DNA of 64,000 bases from Beijerinckiaceae bacterium (GTDB lineage: Bacteria > Pseudomonadota > Alphaproteobacteria > Rhizobiales > Beijerinckiaceae): NCBI GenBank assembly GCA_030684835.1, contig JAUXWZ010000076.1:1-64000 (forward strand), given 5' to 3'. Position 1 is the stretch's first letter. Each line of letters opens with the position of its first letter. The position numbers and the translations under genes were made by a program. Below, one piece after another: positions 32,043 to 40,780 of the stretch. The notes under the pieces were generated by a model, which saw only the letters and a list, made by a program, of their open reading frames with translations, had not been told where the DNA came from and did not search any database.

Positions 32043-32478
32043 ATGGTTTAACCAGACGAACCGCCTTATCAAGAACGCTTATGACCCGCGCTAAATCGTG
32101 GCCTCGACGCAAAATCAGACCGGTAGTCGCGATCACCGAATAAGCGCCTTGCTTGCGCGCGTTGGCCGGGTCTTTCTCAATCCGGTAGAGCGGCGCTTCA
32201 GATGCCCGGCGGTAAATCGAGAAGACGGCTCTTTGTGGCATAAAATCCAAGGCGTAATCGCGCCATTCGCCAGCCGCGACCTTGCGCCCATAGAGGCGCA
32301 AAATCTCACCCAACTCACTGCGGTTGAAGGAAACGACCGAGGGCGCTGAGGCTCGCGTCAACGACACGCTCCGCATTTCTGCACTCGACTTAGGATTGGA
32401 GTCAGCTCCCTTATCGAACGGTCTCTCCGAACGAATAAGTGGACGGATATTTGACCCTGACTCGTCCAGATCGCTCAT
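32041..32478 (-). CDS. DUF2794 family protein
   Basis: A 145-residue alphaproteobacterial protein of unknown function. After a variable N-terminus it contains VVSFNRSELGEILRLYGRKV, EWRDYALDFMPQRAVFSIYRR and PLYRIEKDP, which I recognise as the DUF2794 pattern. It has no signal or membrane segment, so it is probably cytosolic. GGAGG just before the ATG at 32478 fixes the start; the longer frame upstream is not family-like. It is convergent with the Bax-inhibitor gene and divergent from the sRNA candidate and htpG. Confidence 0.82.
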   Translation of the reverse strand: MSDLDESGSNIRPLIRSERPFDKGADSNPKSSAEMRSVSLTRASAPSVVSFNRSELGEILRLYGRKVAAGEWRDYALDFMPQRAVFSIYRRASEAPLYRIEKDPANARKQGAYSVIATTGLILRRGHDLARVISVLDKAVRLVKP

Positions 32479-32642
32479 CACGCCTCCACCCTCATCATCG
32501 TGCGCCCAGACGGCAACTGCAAGACCGCGGACCAGAGGTCGAGTCAATTATCGATTATCGCAATTTCGCCGTGATTGCGTCGAACACGCGCCTGGATCGC
32601 CCGGTAGGTTGAAGATAGTCGCCTATCGTGTAGGTCCATCGT

Positions 32643-32750
32643 TCCTGGATTTCGTCAGCCCCCCAGCCCCCCGGGGACATGGATCAGAAGCCTCCCTCGT
32701 TGGAGACAGGCGATTGGCCGATCGAAGCTTTGCTTCGGTCGGCCTTTTTT
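32643..32750 (+). ncRNA. Candidate small RNA ending in an intrinsic terminator
   Basis: A strong intrinsic terminator closes this stretch but no plus-strand gene precedes it; the gene upstream reads the other way. The body carries C-rich single-stranded candidates (around 32656-32672 and CCTCCC near 32691) that could pair with Shine-Dalgarno sequences, as in several alphaproteobacterial sRNAs. The start is a guess from a weak TTGAAG / TAGGTC promoter pair at 32609-32636. No known RNA family was recognised. Confidence 0.4.
32716..32750 (+). terminator. Intrinsic terminator without an upstream gene
   Basis: GGCCGATCGAAGC, a TTT loop and GCTTCGGTCGGCC (one T-G wobble), followed by six T. The T run exists only on the plus strand, so it ends plus-strand transcription arriving from 32479-32715. 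Confidence 0.88.
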
Positions 32751-32767
32751 CTTTCCCTCATATCCAT

Positions 32768-32796
32768 CTTGATTCCCAGGCGCGCCGGTCAGATAT
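32768..32796 (+). promoter_or_regulatory. Possible heat-shock promoter of htpG
   Basis: CTTGAT, a 16-base spacer and CAGATAT: the -35 agrees well with alphaproteobacterial RpoH promoters and the -10 only partly. It lies between the orphan terminator and the htpG start, where a dedicated promoter is needed. Confidence 0.4.
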
Positions 32797-32852
32797 GACC
32801 TTGGCAACTGCTGTGAACGGTGGTTGAAGAAGTCAAATCTTCGAGGACGCCC

Positions 32853-34787
32853 GTGAACGCCGAAAACTCCGCAGCACCCGCCGAAACACATTCGTTTCAG
32901 GCCGACGTCGCCCGCCTTCTGCACATGATGGTGCACTCCGTTTATTCCAACAAAGACATTTTCGTTCGTGAGATCATCTCCAACGCGGCGGACGCGTGCG
33001 AAAAACTACGTTACGAAGCCCTCGCACGCCCTGAACTCATCGAAGGGGAGCACGCCTTTCGAATCCTGATTACGGTCGACAAGGACGCGCGCACTTTGGT
33101 GTTCGAAGACAATGGCATCGGCATGGACCGCGATGATCTCGTTCATGCCCTCGGCACAATTGCGAGTTCCGGGACACGCGCCTTCATGGAGCGCGCTGGG
33201 AAAGACCTCAACGGAGAGGACGCAGCAGAAAAAGAGATCGACGGCGGGACAAACTCTCAAGACCGGCTGATAGGGCAGTTTGGCGTCGGATTTTATTCAG
33301 TATTCATGATTGCCGACTCCGTCGAGGTCGCGACGCGGAAGGCGGGAGATCCAAAAGCGTGGCTCTGGACCTCAGCCGGCGCGGGCTCGTTCAGCATCGC
33401 CGCCCTTGAAGACACAACAGCCCCCAGCCGGGGCACGCGGGTGACTCTAAAGCTCAAGGAGTCCGCAAGCGATTATGCTGACGGATGGACGCTTGAGAGA
33501 ATTGTTCGCGAGCATTCCAGCGCCATCAACGTACCCATAGATTTCAAGACCGCGCCCGCGGCCGAACCAAAGCGCCTAGCTGAGGGTCGCGCTCTATGGA
33601 GCAGGCCGCGCGCCGATATCACTGAAAAAGAATACACTTCGTTTTATCAGTCTCTCTCGGGCCGCTTTGACGAACCTGCCATGACTCTTCATTGGCGCGC
33701 GGAAGGACGCTACGAGTACACAGCTCTGGCGTTTGTGCCCGCAGGCGCGCCCTTTGACCTGTTTGAGCCATCGCGCAAAAATCACGGTCGCCTGTACGTG
33801 CGCGGGGTCCTGATCTCGGACGACTTTGAAATTGTAGCCCCTTGGCTGAGATTTGTTCAAATCGTTGTCGACGCGAACGACCTTCCTCTGAACGTCTCGC
33901 GCGAAATTATCCAACAAACGCCAATGCTGACCGCGATCAAACGGGCGGTCACTAATAGAATCGTTAACGATCTCATCAAATGCGCAGAGTCCGATAGCGA
34001 AAGATTTGCAGGGATTTGGGAGAACTTCGGCTCGGTCCTGAAAGAAGGCCTCTACGAAGATGCCGAACGGCGAGACAGTCTCTTCAAGCTCGCGCGCTTC
34101 ACTACGACGACCGACGAGAAACGAAGCCTTTCTGACTACGTGTCGTCACTTCGCCCAAACCAGACGGCCGTCTACTATCTTGTTGGAGACAACGGCGCGC
34201 GGCTCGCTGCAAGTCCGCAATTAGAGGGCTTCCGCTCGCGCGGAGTCGAGGTGCTCTTGCTTTCGGACCCTGTAGACGCATTTTGGGTGGAAAGCGCGAT
34301 TGGGTTCGACGGCAAGCCCTTCAAATCGGTCACGCGCGCCGACACGGATATCGCTTCCATTCCATCCGTCGAGGGGGCCTCGGCGCCTGATTTGACCAAT
34401 GTCTCGGCTCAGACTGCGACGCTCATCGCGTTCATCCGCCAAACGCTTGGCGAGCATGTCGCCGATGTGCGGCCGTCAACTCGCCTCTACGACAGCCTGG
34501 CGTGTCTGGTCGCCAACGCCTCCGGGCCAGACATGCGATTGCGCCAGATTCTTCAATCGCACGGCCGCCTTTCAGATCCTCCAAAAAGCGTTCTGGAAAT
34601 CAATCCTGTTCATCCGCTGGTCACAGCACTGGCCGAACGTCTGGCGTCCGGCGATGACAAGGACTTTCTGGCTGACGCAGCCTGGCTGATCCTTGACGAG
34701 GCGCGGGTCATGGAAGGTGAGGCGCCTACCGATGCAGCGACGTTTACGACGCGCCTTACGCGCATCATGCAGAAAGCGCTCGATTGA
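32853..34787 (+). CDS. htpG: Molecular chaperone HtpG (Hsp90)
   Basis: A 644-residue ATP-driven chaperone. VHSVYSNKDIFVREIISNAADACEKLRYEA, EDNGIGMDRDDL and GQFGVGFYSVFMIAD are the GHKL ATP-site motifs; NLPLNVSREIIQQ-type middle-domain sequence follows (DLPLNVSREIIQQTP). The GTG at 32853 has CGAGG in front and is preferred; a GTG at 32820 would add 11 residues but lacks a ribosome site. Its stop overlaps the prmC start by 4 nt. Confidence 0.95.
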   Translation: MNAENSAAPAETHSFQADVARLLHMMVHSVYSNKDIFVREIISNAADACEKLRYEALARPELIEGEHAFRILITVDKDARTLVFEDNGIGMDRDDLVHALGTIASSGTRAFMERAGKDLNGEDAAEKEIDGGTNSQDRLIGQFGVGFYSVFMIADSVEVATRKAGDPKAWLWTSAGAGSFSIAALEDTTAPSRGTRVTLKLKESASDYADGWTLERIVREHSSAINVPIDFKTAPAAEPKRLAEGRALWSRPRADITEKEYTSFYQSLSGRFDEPAMTLHWRAEGRYEYTALAFVPAGAPFDLFEPSRKNHGRLYVRGVLISDDFEIVAPWLRFVQIVVDANDLPLNVSREIIQQTPMLTAIKRAVTNRIVNDLIKCAESDSERFAGIWENFGSVLKEGLYEDAERRDSLFKLARFTTTTDEKRSLSDYVSSLRPNQTAVYYLVGDNGARLAASPQLEGFRSRGVEVLLLSDPVDAFWVESAIGFDGKPFKSVTRADTDIASIPSVEGASAPDLTNVSAQTATLIAFIRQTLGEHVADVRPSTRLYDSLACLVANASGPDMRLRQILQSHGRLSDPPKSVLEINPVHPLVTALAERLASGDDKDFLADAAWLILDEARVMEGEAPTDAATFTTRLTRIMQKALD

Positions 34788-35665
34788 CCGAGGCGCCCAC
34801 ATTGCGCTTCCCGGCGCGCGCTTCGATTGCGCAGGCGACGGAATCTTTGAGCGCATTGCTGAAACAGGCCGGAATCGCGGAGCATCATTCCGATGCGCGC
34901 CGCCTAGTATGCGCCGCCTTCGATATCACGCACATCGAAATGGTGTTGCGCCCGGACAAAGAGGGCGAGCCGGCAGAATTGGCGCGCCTGGAGGCGTTTG
35001 CAACGCGACGGCTCTTGCGAGAACCCGTGACACGCATCCTTGGAACGCGGGGCTTCTGGAGCCTCGATTTCACAGTGCGCCCCCAAGTTCTTGACCCCCG
35101 GCCGGACACTGAAGTCGTCGTGGAAGCCTGCCTCGACGCGCTGGGTTCCAGAAGAGGCGACCGTTTTTCCATTCTTGATTTGGGAACGGGATCGGGCGCG
35201 ATCATCGCAGCGCTCTTGAGCGAATGTCCGTTGGCGAGAGGAATTGCTGTCGATCTGTCGTCGGAGGCGACGGCGGCGGCAAAGCACAATTTAGCCGCTC
35301 TAGCTTTGAGCGATCGGGTGGTTGTCCTTCAACAGTCATGGTTGGAGCCGTTGCCCGGCCCGTTTGATCTCGTCGTCTCCAACCCGCCTTACATTGAAAC
35401 CGGCGTGATTGGCGATCTTGATCCGGAAGTTCGCGAGTTCGATCCCATGCTTGCGCTCGATGGGGGCCTTGACGGTCTCGACGCTTATAGAGCAATCGCA
35501 GAGCGCATTCGAAGCTGGTTAAGCCGCGATGGAATTCTAGTCGTGGAGATTGGCGCTACTCAAGCCGGAGCCGTCAAAACGATTTTTGAGAATGCTGGAG
35601 CTCGGCTTCTCGCGCTGCGTCAGGATTACGCCGGACAGAACCGCGCGATGGTTTGGGTGCTTTGA
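34784..35665 (+). CDS. prmC: Peptide chain release factor glutamine methyltransferase
   Basis: A 293-residue SAM enzyme that methylates the GGQ glutamine of release factors. A helical N-terminal domain binds the factor; the catalytic domain has LDLGTGSGAIIAALL (SAM site) and SNPPYIETG, the NPPY amide-methylating motif. TTG start within the htpG stop (TTGA). The pairing with htpG is probably only co-transcription. Confidence 0.94.
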   Translation: MTEAPTLRFPARASIAQATESLSALLKQAGIAEHHSDARRLVCAAFDITHIEMVLRPDKEGEPAELARLEAFATRRLLREPVTRILGTRGFWSLDFTVRPQVLDPRPDTEVVVEACLDALGSRRGDRFSILDLGTGSGAIIAALLSECPLARGIAVDLSSEATAAAKHNLAALALSDRVVVLQQSWLEPLPGPFDLVVSNPPYIETGVIGDLDPEVREFDPMLALDGGLDGLDAYRAIAERIRSWLSRDGILVVEIGATQAGAVKTIFENAGARLLALRQDYAGQNRAMVWVL

Positions 35666-35989
35666 CTGGGGTTTTGGCCGCCGCGACGTTTTTTGCGCAC
35701 GCCCCTTGGCGGCAGGCAAGAAAGCGACTAGGTTGATGTTCAGAATCGTCGGGCTTTGTCGTGTAGAACGATCAACCCACGACGTACCTCTCCAGAGCCT
35801 GATGCTCGTGACGAACCGGGCAGGGACCTGAGTACCACAGCTTGGGCTGCGGTAGTGGTTTGACGTAGGCCGGAGTGCCTGGGGCCAAAGCCATCAGTCG
35901 GTTAGGCGGAAACGCCTATGACGCTCTTTTCGAGCGTAAATCGTTTGACCGACGACTTTGCGGCGCCCCACGCCACCCAAGGATCATCG
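35666..35989 (+). other. Gene-free, hairpin-rich stretch before the DUF4167 gene
   Basis: No coding frame is convincing here. I see a long stem, GGTTGATGTTC (35731-35741) with GAAC-G-ATCAACC (35766-35777); a TAGGCG-GAAA-CGCCTA hairpin with a GNRA tetraloop; and directly after it ACGCTC-TTTTC-GAGCGT. A weaker ACCA-CAGC-TTGG-GCTG stem lies near 35834. It could be a structured 5' leader or a separate RNA. No known riboswitch or housekeeping RNA was recognised. Confidence 0.45.
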
Positions 35990-36862
35990 ATGAGACCAGG
36001 TCAGAACAAGCGTATGCGCGGTCGCAACAACCGCAAAGGGCCCAATCCGCTCACGCGGACCTACGAATCCAACGGGCCCGACGTCAAGATTCGAGGCACC
36101 GCCCACCATGTTGCAGAAAAATACCTGCAACTTGCGCGCGATGCCCATACGTCCAGCGATCCAGTCATGGCTGAAAGTTACCTTCAGCACGCGGAGCATT
36201 ATTTCCGCCTGATCGCAGCGGCTCAACTTGCCCAACAGCAGGCGCAACCGGGCTTCGTCAGGCCGCAAAACGAATTGCAAGACGCGGACGAAGGCGACGA
36301 TGACGACGATTTTGGCGGCATTCCCGATCGCTTCGCATCTCCCCCGGAGCGGACGCCGCCACCACAGTTCAGCCCGCCGCCCAGCCAGCAGCAGCCCCCG
36401 ATGGCTCCTTATAATGCTGCTCCACAGCCTTATGCCGAACGCCAATCGGGCGATCCGCAGCGTCCCCAACAGGACCGCGGTCCCAGGCAGAATCGCCCAT
36501 ACAACGATCGGAATGGGCAAAACCGCCGGCCCTACGAACAGCGTCCCCAGCGCGACCAGCAGACGCGGGACGCTCAGTTCCGAGACAGCGGCGAACAACA
36601 GCAGCCCCGATTTGAGAACCAGCAGCCCGAAGAGGTAGCGCCCAGCCTGCCCGCTTTCATCACGGGCGGTGCGTCCCGCCCGGCGCCGCAGCCAGTGGAG
36701 CCGCAAGCGGCGCCCGAGGTCGCCGCCTATCAGCCCGTCCCGGAGCCACCGGTGGACCAGGAGGCCGCCGGCTATCATCTTCGTGGTCGGCGGCGTCGCA
36801 AGCGGCCCCAGGAAGAAGGGGAAGTTCAACAAGCTCCCGGCGAGTTACCCCTCGCCGAATGA
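35990..36862 (+). CDS. DUF4167 domain protein
   Basis: A 290-residue protein. The first 80 or so residues are the DUF4167 domain: a very basic MRPGQNKRMRGRNNRKGPN start, then VKIRGTAHHVAEKYLQLARDA and SDPVMAESYLQHAEHYFRLI. The rest is low-complexity, rich in Gln, Pro and Arg, and probably disordered, with RRRRKRP near the end. The basic start and disordered tail suggest nucleic-acid binding, but no function is established that I know of. AAGGAT precedes the ATG. A terminator follows at once. Confidence 0.85.
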   Translation: MRPGQNKRMRGRNNRKGPNPLTRTYESNGPDVKIRGTAHHVAEKYLQLARDAHTSSDPVMAESYLQHAEHYFRLIAAAQLAQQQAQPGFVRPQNELQDADEGDDDDDFGGIPDRFASPPERTPPPQFSPPPSQQQPPMAPYNAAPQPYAERQSGDPQRPQQDRGPRQNRPYNDRNGQNRRPYEQRPQRDQQTRDAQFRDSGEQQQPRFENQQPEEVAPSLPAFITGGASRPAPQPVEPQAAPEVAAYQPVPEPPVDQEAAGYHLRGRRRRKRPQEEGEVQQAPGELPLAE

Positions 36863-36873
36863 ACCAAGACTTC

Positions 36874-36902
36874 AAAAGGCCGGGCCAACGCCCGGCCTTT
36901 TT
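36874..36902 (+). terminator. Intrinsic terminator after the DUF4167 gene
   Basis: AAAAGGCCGGGC, a CAAC loop and GCCCGGCCTTTTT form a strong stem with a T run, 12 nt after the stop codon. Confidence 0.92.
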
Positions 36903-37069
36903 CATGAGCGCATCCCACGCAACTAATTTTGAAGTTGGCGCCGCTGTCCTCTTCCGCTTCTGCAACAGCCCACCTACATCAAGAGTGACCGGCGCCCGTA
37001 AGGGGCCGAAGCATCTAAGCCGTTCCCGTCGCCACCTGGGGCGCGAACGCGCCAAGTTGGAGACACACG

Positions 37070-39736
37070 ATGAACCTTGAGAAATATAGCGAACGCGTCA
37101 GAGGCTTCATTCAATCTGCGCAATCCCTCGCTCTCCGCGAAGGCCACCAGCAATTCACCACCGAGCACCTTCTGAAGGTCCTTCTCGATGACGATCAGGG
37201 GCTCGCGTCCGGTTTGATCGATCGCGCTGGCGGGCGTTCCCGCGACGCATTGGTGCAAACTGAAATTGTCCTTTCAAAATTACCAAAAGTTCAGGGCTCA
37301 GGCGCAGGTCAATTGTATCTTGCCCCGACCACGGCCCGCGTCTTCGACAACGCTGAGAAGATCGCACAGAAGGCTGGCGACTCTTTCGTAACGGTCGAAC
37401 GCCTGCTCCTCGCGCTTGCTGCTGAAAAAGGGTCTGAAGCGGCGAAAATCCTGTCCAACGCCGGCGTGACGCCTCAGACGCTGAACGCTGCAATCGAAGA
37501 TCTTCGCAAGGGACGCACGGCGGACAATGCGGGCGCTGAGAACGCCTATGACGCTCTGAAGAAATACGCGCGCGACCTCACCGAAGCCGCCCGCGCGGGC
37601 AAACTCGATCCGGTAATCGGACGCGACGAAGAAATTCGTAGGACGATCCAGGTTCTATCACGCCGGACGAAAAACAACCCGGTGCTGATTGGTGAACCCG
37701 GCGTCGGCAAAACCGCCATCGTGGAAGGACTTGCAAATCGGATCGTCAACGGCGACGTGCCAGAGTCGTTGCAAGACAAGAAGCTTCTCGCACTCGACAT
37801 GGGTGCGCTCATCGCTGGCGCAAAGTATCGCGGCGAGTTTGAGGAGCGCCTGAAAGCTGTTCTTTCCGAAGTCACCTCGGCGAATGGCGGAATCATCCTC
37901 TTCATCGACGAAATGCACACGCTTGTCGGCGCGGGCAAGGCGGAAGGCGCAATGGATGCTTCAAACCTTCTGAAGCCCGCTCTCGCACGCGGGGAATTGC
38001 ACTGCGTCGGCGCCACTACGCTTGATGAATACCGCAAGCATGTCGAGAAGGATGCAGCGTTAGCGCGCCGTTTTCAGCCCGTTTTCGTCTCCGAACCAAC
38101 GGTTGAAGACACTATTTCGATCCTTCGCGGACTCAAAGAGAAGTACGAATTGCACCATGGTGTCCGCATCGCCGACTCTGCGATTGTCGCTGCGGCCACA
38201 TTGTCCAACCGTTACATTGCGGACCGCTTCCTTCCAGACAAAGCGATTGACCTCGTTGACGAAGCAGCGGCTCGCCTACGGATGCAGGTCGACTCCAAAC
38301 CCGAGGAACTCGATGAACTCGACCGCCGTATCGTGCAGTTGAAGATTGAGCAGGAAGCCCTCAAGAAAGAAACGGATCGTGCATCGCGCGACCGGCTAGG
38401 AAAGCTCGAAGGCGAACTCGTCGAGCTCGAAGAAAAGGCGTCGGCATTCACAGCGCGCTGGAAGGCTGAGAAGGATAAGATCGGCGCCGCCCAGAAACTG
38501 AAAGAAGAGATCGAGAAGGCGCGCAACGATCTTGCGATCGCACAACGCAATGGCGATTACGCCGAGGCCGGGCGCCTCGCTTACGGAGTGATTCCACAGC
38601 TCGAGAAATCAATTGCAGACGCAGAGTCGAAGGAAGACGGGGGCGCGCTGGTCGATGAGGTCGTTTCTGCTGATCATATCGCCTATGTCGTGTCACGTTG
38701 GACCGGCGTCCCGGTTGATAAAATGCTGGAAGGCGAAAAAGAAAAGCTCCTCAAAATGGAGGACGAGCTTGCTCGCCGCGTGGTAGGTCAAAAAGAAGCG
38801 GTGCGCGCGGTTTCTACCGCTGTCCGCCGCGCCCGCGCCGGCCTGCAGGATCCTAATCGCCCCATCGGCTCCTTCATGTTTTTGGGCCCCACAGGCGTCG
38901 GCAAAACTGAACTCACAAAAGCGCTCGCCGGCTTCCTCTTTGATGACGAGACCGCTTTGGTGCGCATCGACATGTCGGAATACATGGAGAAACACGCGGT
39001 CGCGCGCTTGATCGGGGCGCCTCCGGGTTATGTCGGTTATGAGGAGGGCGGCGCCCTCACCGAAGCCGTGCGTCGACGCCCCTATCAGGTTGTGCTTTTC
39101 GATGAAGTCGAGAAAGCGCATCCCGACGTGTTCAACGTGCTCTTGCAGGTTCTGGACGACGGACGCCTGACAGACGGACAAGGCCGCACTGTCGACTTCC
39201 GGAACGTCCTCGTAATCATGACGTCCAACCTCGGCTCCGAGTATCTGGTGGCGCAGAAGGAGGGCGAGGATTCGTCCGCAGTTAAGCCGCAAGTTATGCA
39301 GATGGTGCGCGCGCACTTCCGTCCAGAGTTTCTCAATCGCGTGGACGAAATCATTCTATTCCACCGCTTGCGGCGCGAAGATATGGGCTCGATCGTCGAC
39401 ATTCAGTTCAAACGGCTTGGAAAGCTGCTCGATGATCGAAAGATCGTTCTCGATCTGGAGCCGAAAGGCAGGGCGTGGTTGTCAGATAAGGGTTACGATC
39501 CGTCATACGGAGCGCGCCCACTCAAGAGAACAATCCAAAAAAACGTTCAAGATCCGCTGGCCGAGATGATTCTCTCTGGTGACATCGGTGACGGTGAGAC
39601 AGTGAAGATTGGCGCTGAACGCGGCGCCCTCACAATCAACGACCGACCAGTTCACGACGGGGTAATCGAATTTGAAGAGGATGAAGACGAGGACAAGGGT
39701 ACTGTCGTCACCTTTCCCAAAGGATCACTGAACTGA
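37070..39736 (+). CDS. clpB: ATP-dependent disaggregase ClpB
   Basis: An 888-residue Hsp100 chaperone that pulls proteins out of aggregates with DnaK. It has an N-domain (1-145), NBD1 with [15 protein letters not shown], the long coiled-coil M domain (about 405-530), and NBD2 with [16 protein letters not shown] and GYVGYEEGG. The M domain separates it from ClpA/ClpC. The C-terminal tail is acidic (EDEDEDKG) and a little longer than in many homologues. Upstream I found no convincing RpoH promoter, although one is expected. Confidence 0.97.
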   Translation: MNLEKYSERVRGFIQSAQSLALREGHQQFTTEHLLKVLLDDDQGLASGLIDRAGGRSRDALVQTEIVLSKLPKVQGSGAGQLYLAPTTARVFDNAEKIAQKAGDSFVTVERLLLALAAEKGSEAAKILSNAGVTPQTLNAAIEDLRKGRTADNAGAENAYDALKKYARDLTEAARAGKLDPVIGRDEEIRRTIQVLSRRTKNNPVLIGEPGVGKTAIVEGLANRIVNGDVPESLQDKKLLALDMGALIAGAKYRGEFEERLKAVLSEVTSANGGIILFIDEMHTLVGAGKAEGAMDASNLLKPALARGELHCVGATTLDEYRKHVEKDAALARRFQPVFVSEPTVEDTISILRGLKEKYELHHGVRIADSAIVAAATLSNRYIADRFLPDKAIDLVDEAAARLRMQVDSKPEELDELDRRIVQLKIEQEALKKETDRASRDRLGKLEGELVELEEKASAFTARWKAEKDKIGAAQKLKEEIEKARNDLAIAQRNGDYAEAGRLAYGVIPQLEKSIADAESKEDGGALVDEVVSADHIAYVVSRWTGVPVDKMLEGEKEKLLKMEDELARRVVGQKEAVRAVSTAVRRARAGLQDPNRPIGSFMFLGPTGVGKTELTKALAGFLFDDETALVRIDMSEYMEKHAVARLIGAPPGYVGYEEGGALTEAVRRRPYQVVLFDEVEKAHPDVFNVLLQVLDDGRLTDGQGRTVDFRNVLVIMTSNLGSEYLVAQKEGEDSSAVKPQVMQMVRAHFRPEFLNRVDEIILFHRLRREDMGSIVDIQFKRLGKLLDDRKIVLDLEPKGRAWLSDKGYDPSYGARPLKRTIQKNVQDPLAEMILSGDIGDGETVKIGAERGALTINDRPVHDGVIEFEEDEDEDKGTVVTFPKGSLN

Positions 39737-39740
39737 GCCA

Positions 39741-39766
39741 AAAGGCGGCGCGAAAGCGTCGCCTTT
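39741..39766 (+). terminator. Weak terminator-like hairpin after clpB
   Basis: AAAGGCGGCGC-GAAA-GCGTCGCCTTT, an 11-bp stem with one wobble and a GAAA loop. Only the stem's own three T follow, so termination may be partial. Confidence 0.55.
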
Positions 39767-39905
39767 CATCGTCAGGCGCCACGGCGGATGCTGAATCATA
39801 TGGCCGCTGGCAAGCCGCCAGCAGCGTTTGCCGTGTATTGACCAAACATCCTAGCGTTAGTGCGCGCGACCCTTACCGCAAGCCTCAAGTAACCTTCCCG
39901 CGTAT

Positions 39906-39922
39906 CAATGACGACGTCATTG
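39906..39922. promoter_or_regulatory. 17-nt perfect palindrome upstream of ftsE
   Basis: CAATGACG-A-CGTCATTG, eight bases on each side of a single central base. It lies mid-way between clpB and ftsE, where a dimeric regulator could act. No family was recognised. Confidence 0.4.
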
Positions 39923-40073
39923 TACAGCGCCAGCGCGCATGCCTCGCTTCGCGCCCTGAGCCGAAGGTTCGCCAACGGCCCTAATGAGCCTGAACCCCCA
40001 GCAACTAAAGATGCAATACAACGCCTTGAGACGGAAGGGCGATGCGGGGTAACCTACAATGGCTGAATCGATA

Positions 40074-40096
40074 GGGAGGGGGCCAATCCCCCTCCC
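40074..40096 (+). promoter_or_regulatory. GC-rich hairpin abutting the ftsE start region
   Basis: GGGAGGGGG-CCAAT-CCCCCTCCC, nine perfect GC-rich pairs, can be extended by TCGA on both sides so that the stem reaches 40100, the first base of the first candidate ftsE ATG. No T run follows. It would hinder ribosomes at that ATG and favours the TTG at 40118. Confidence 0.6.
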
Positions 40097-40099
40097 TCG

Positions 40100-40780
40100 A
40101 TGTGCGGGGATGCGTTTTTGGTTCGATTTGAAAATGTTGGACTGAGGTATGGCTCTGGCGATGAGGTCCTCACAGACCTGAGCTTCGCCATCGCGCGTAA
40201 CTCTTTCCAGTTTCTCACGGGCCCTTCGGGCGCCGGCAAGACAACCTTAATGCGTCTCATCCTGATGTCGCTGAAGCCAACGCGCGGCCTGATTACGCTT
40301 TTCGACCGCGATACAACGACAATCGCAAAGGACGAGATCACTGCGATCCGAAGACGTATAGGCGTCGTCTTCCAGGACTTTCGCCTGCTCGATCATCTCA
40401 CAACATACGAAAACGTCGCGCTTCCTCTCTTCGTGCAGGGACGGGAAGAGCGCTCCTACAGGGCTGAAGTGACCGAACTTTTGAAATGGGTTGGGCTGGG
40501 CCAGAAAATCGGCGCTTATCCACCCATTCTCTCAGGCGGCGAAAAGCAGCGCGCCGCCATCGCTCGGGCCCTGATTGTTAGACCCGAACTGCTGCTAGCC
40601 GATGAGCCAACCGGAAATGTCGATCCGAGTCTCGCACGGCGGCTTCTGCGACTGTTTGTCGAGCTGCACAAGTCGGGCACATCCATCGTCATCGCCACGC
40701 ATGACCTTGGTTTGATGGATCAATTCGATTCGGCGCGCAGACTCGTCCTGGGCGAGGGGCGGCTCCACGTTTATGATTAG
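40100..40780 (+). CDS. ftsE: Cell division ATP-binding protein FtsE
   Basis: An ATPase of up to 226 residues that works with FtsX to control septal cell-wall hydrolases. GPSGAGKTTLMRLI is Walker A, LSGGEKQRAAIARAL the signature, LLLADEPTGNVDP Walker B. VRFENVGLRYG near the start is the family N-terminus. Two starts are possible: ATG 40100, which sits on a strong hairpin and has no ribosome site, or TTG 40118, which has GGGGA in front and begins right at VRFENVG. I favour the TTG but give the longer frame. It overlaps ftsX by 8 nt. Confidence 0.93.
   Translation: MCGDAFLVRFENVGLRYGSGDEVLTDLSFAIARNSFQFLTGPSGAGKTTLMRLILMSLKPTRGLITLFDRDTTTIAKDEITAIRRRIGVVFQDFRLLDHLTTYENVALPLFVQGREERSYRAEVTELLKWVGLGQKIGAYPPILSGGEKQRAAIARALIVRPELLLADEPTGNVDPSLARRLLRLFVELHKSGTSIVIATHDLGLMDQFDSARRLVLGEGRLHVYD

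Larger units (their letters stand above)
39737..40117 (+). other. Gene-free stretch between clpB and ftsE
   Basis: No open frame of family type is visible. It holds the clpB terminator hairpin, a perfect 17-nt palindrome at 39906-39922 and a very strong hairpin at 40070-40100 before ftsE. The ftsEX promoter should lie here but no clear -35/-10 pair was identified. Confidence 0.5.

Noticed and set aside
36903-37069. An RpoH heat-shock promoter before clpB
   Set aside because: Only partial -35 look-alikes were found and none has a -10 at the right distance, so none is listed.
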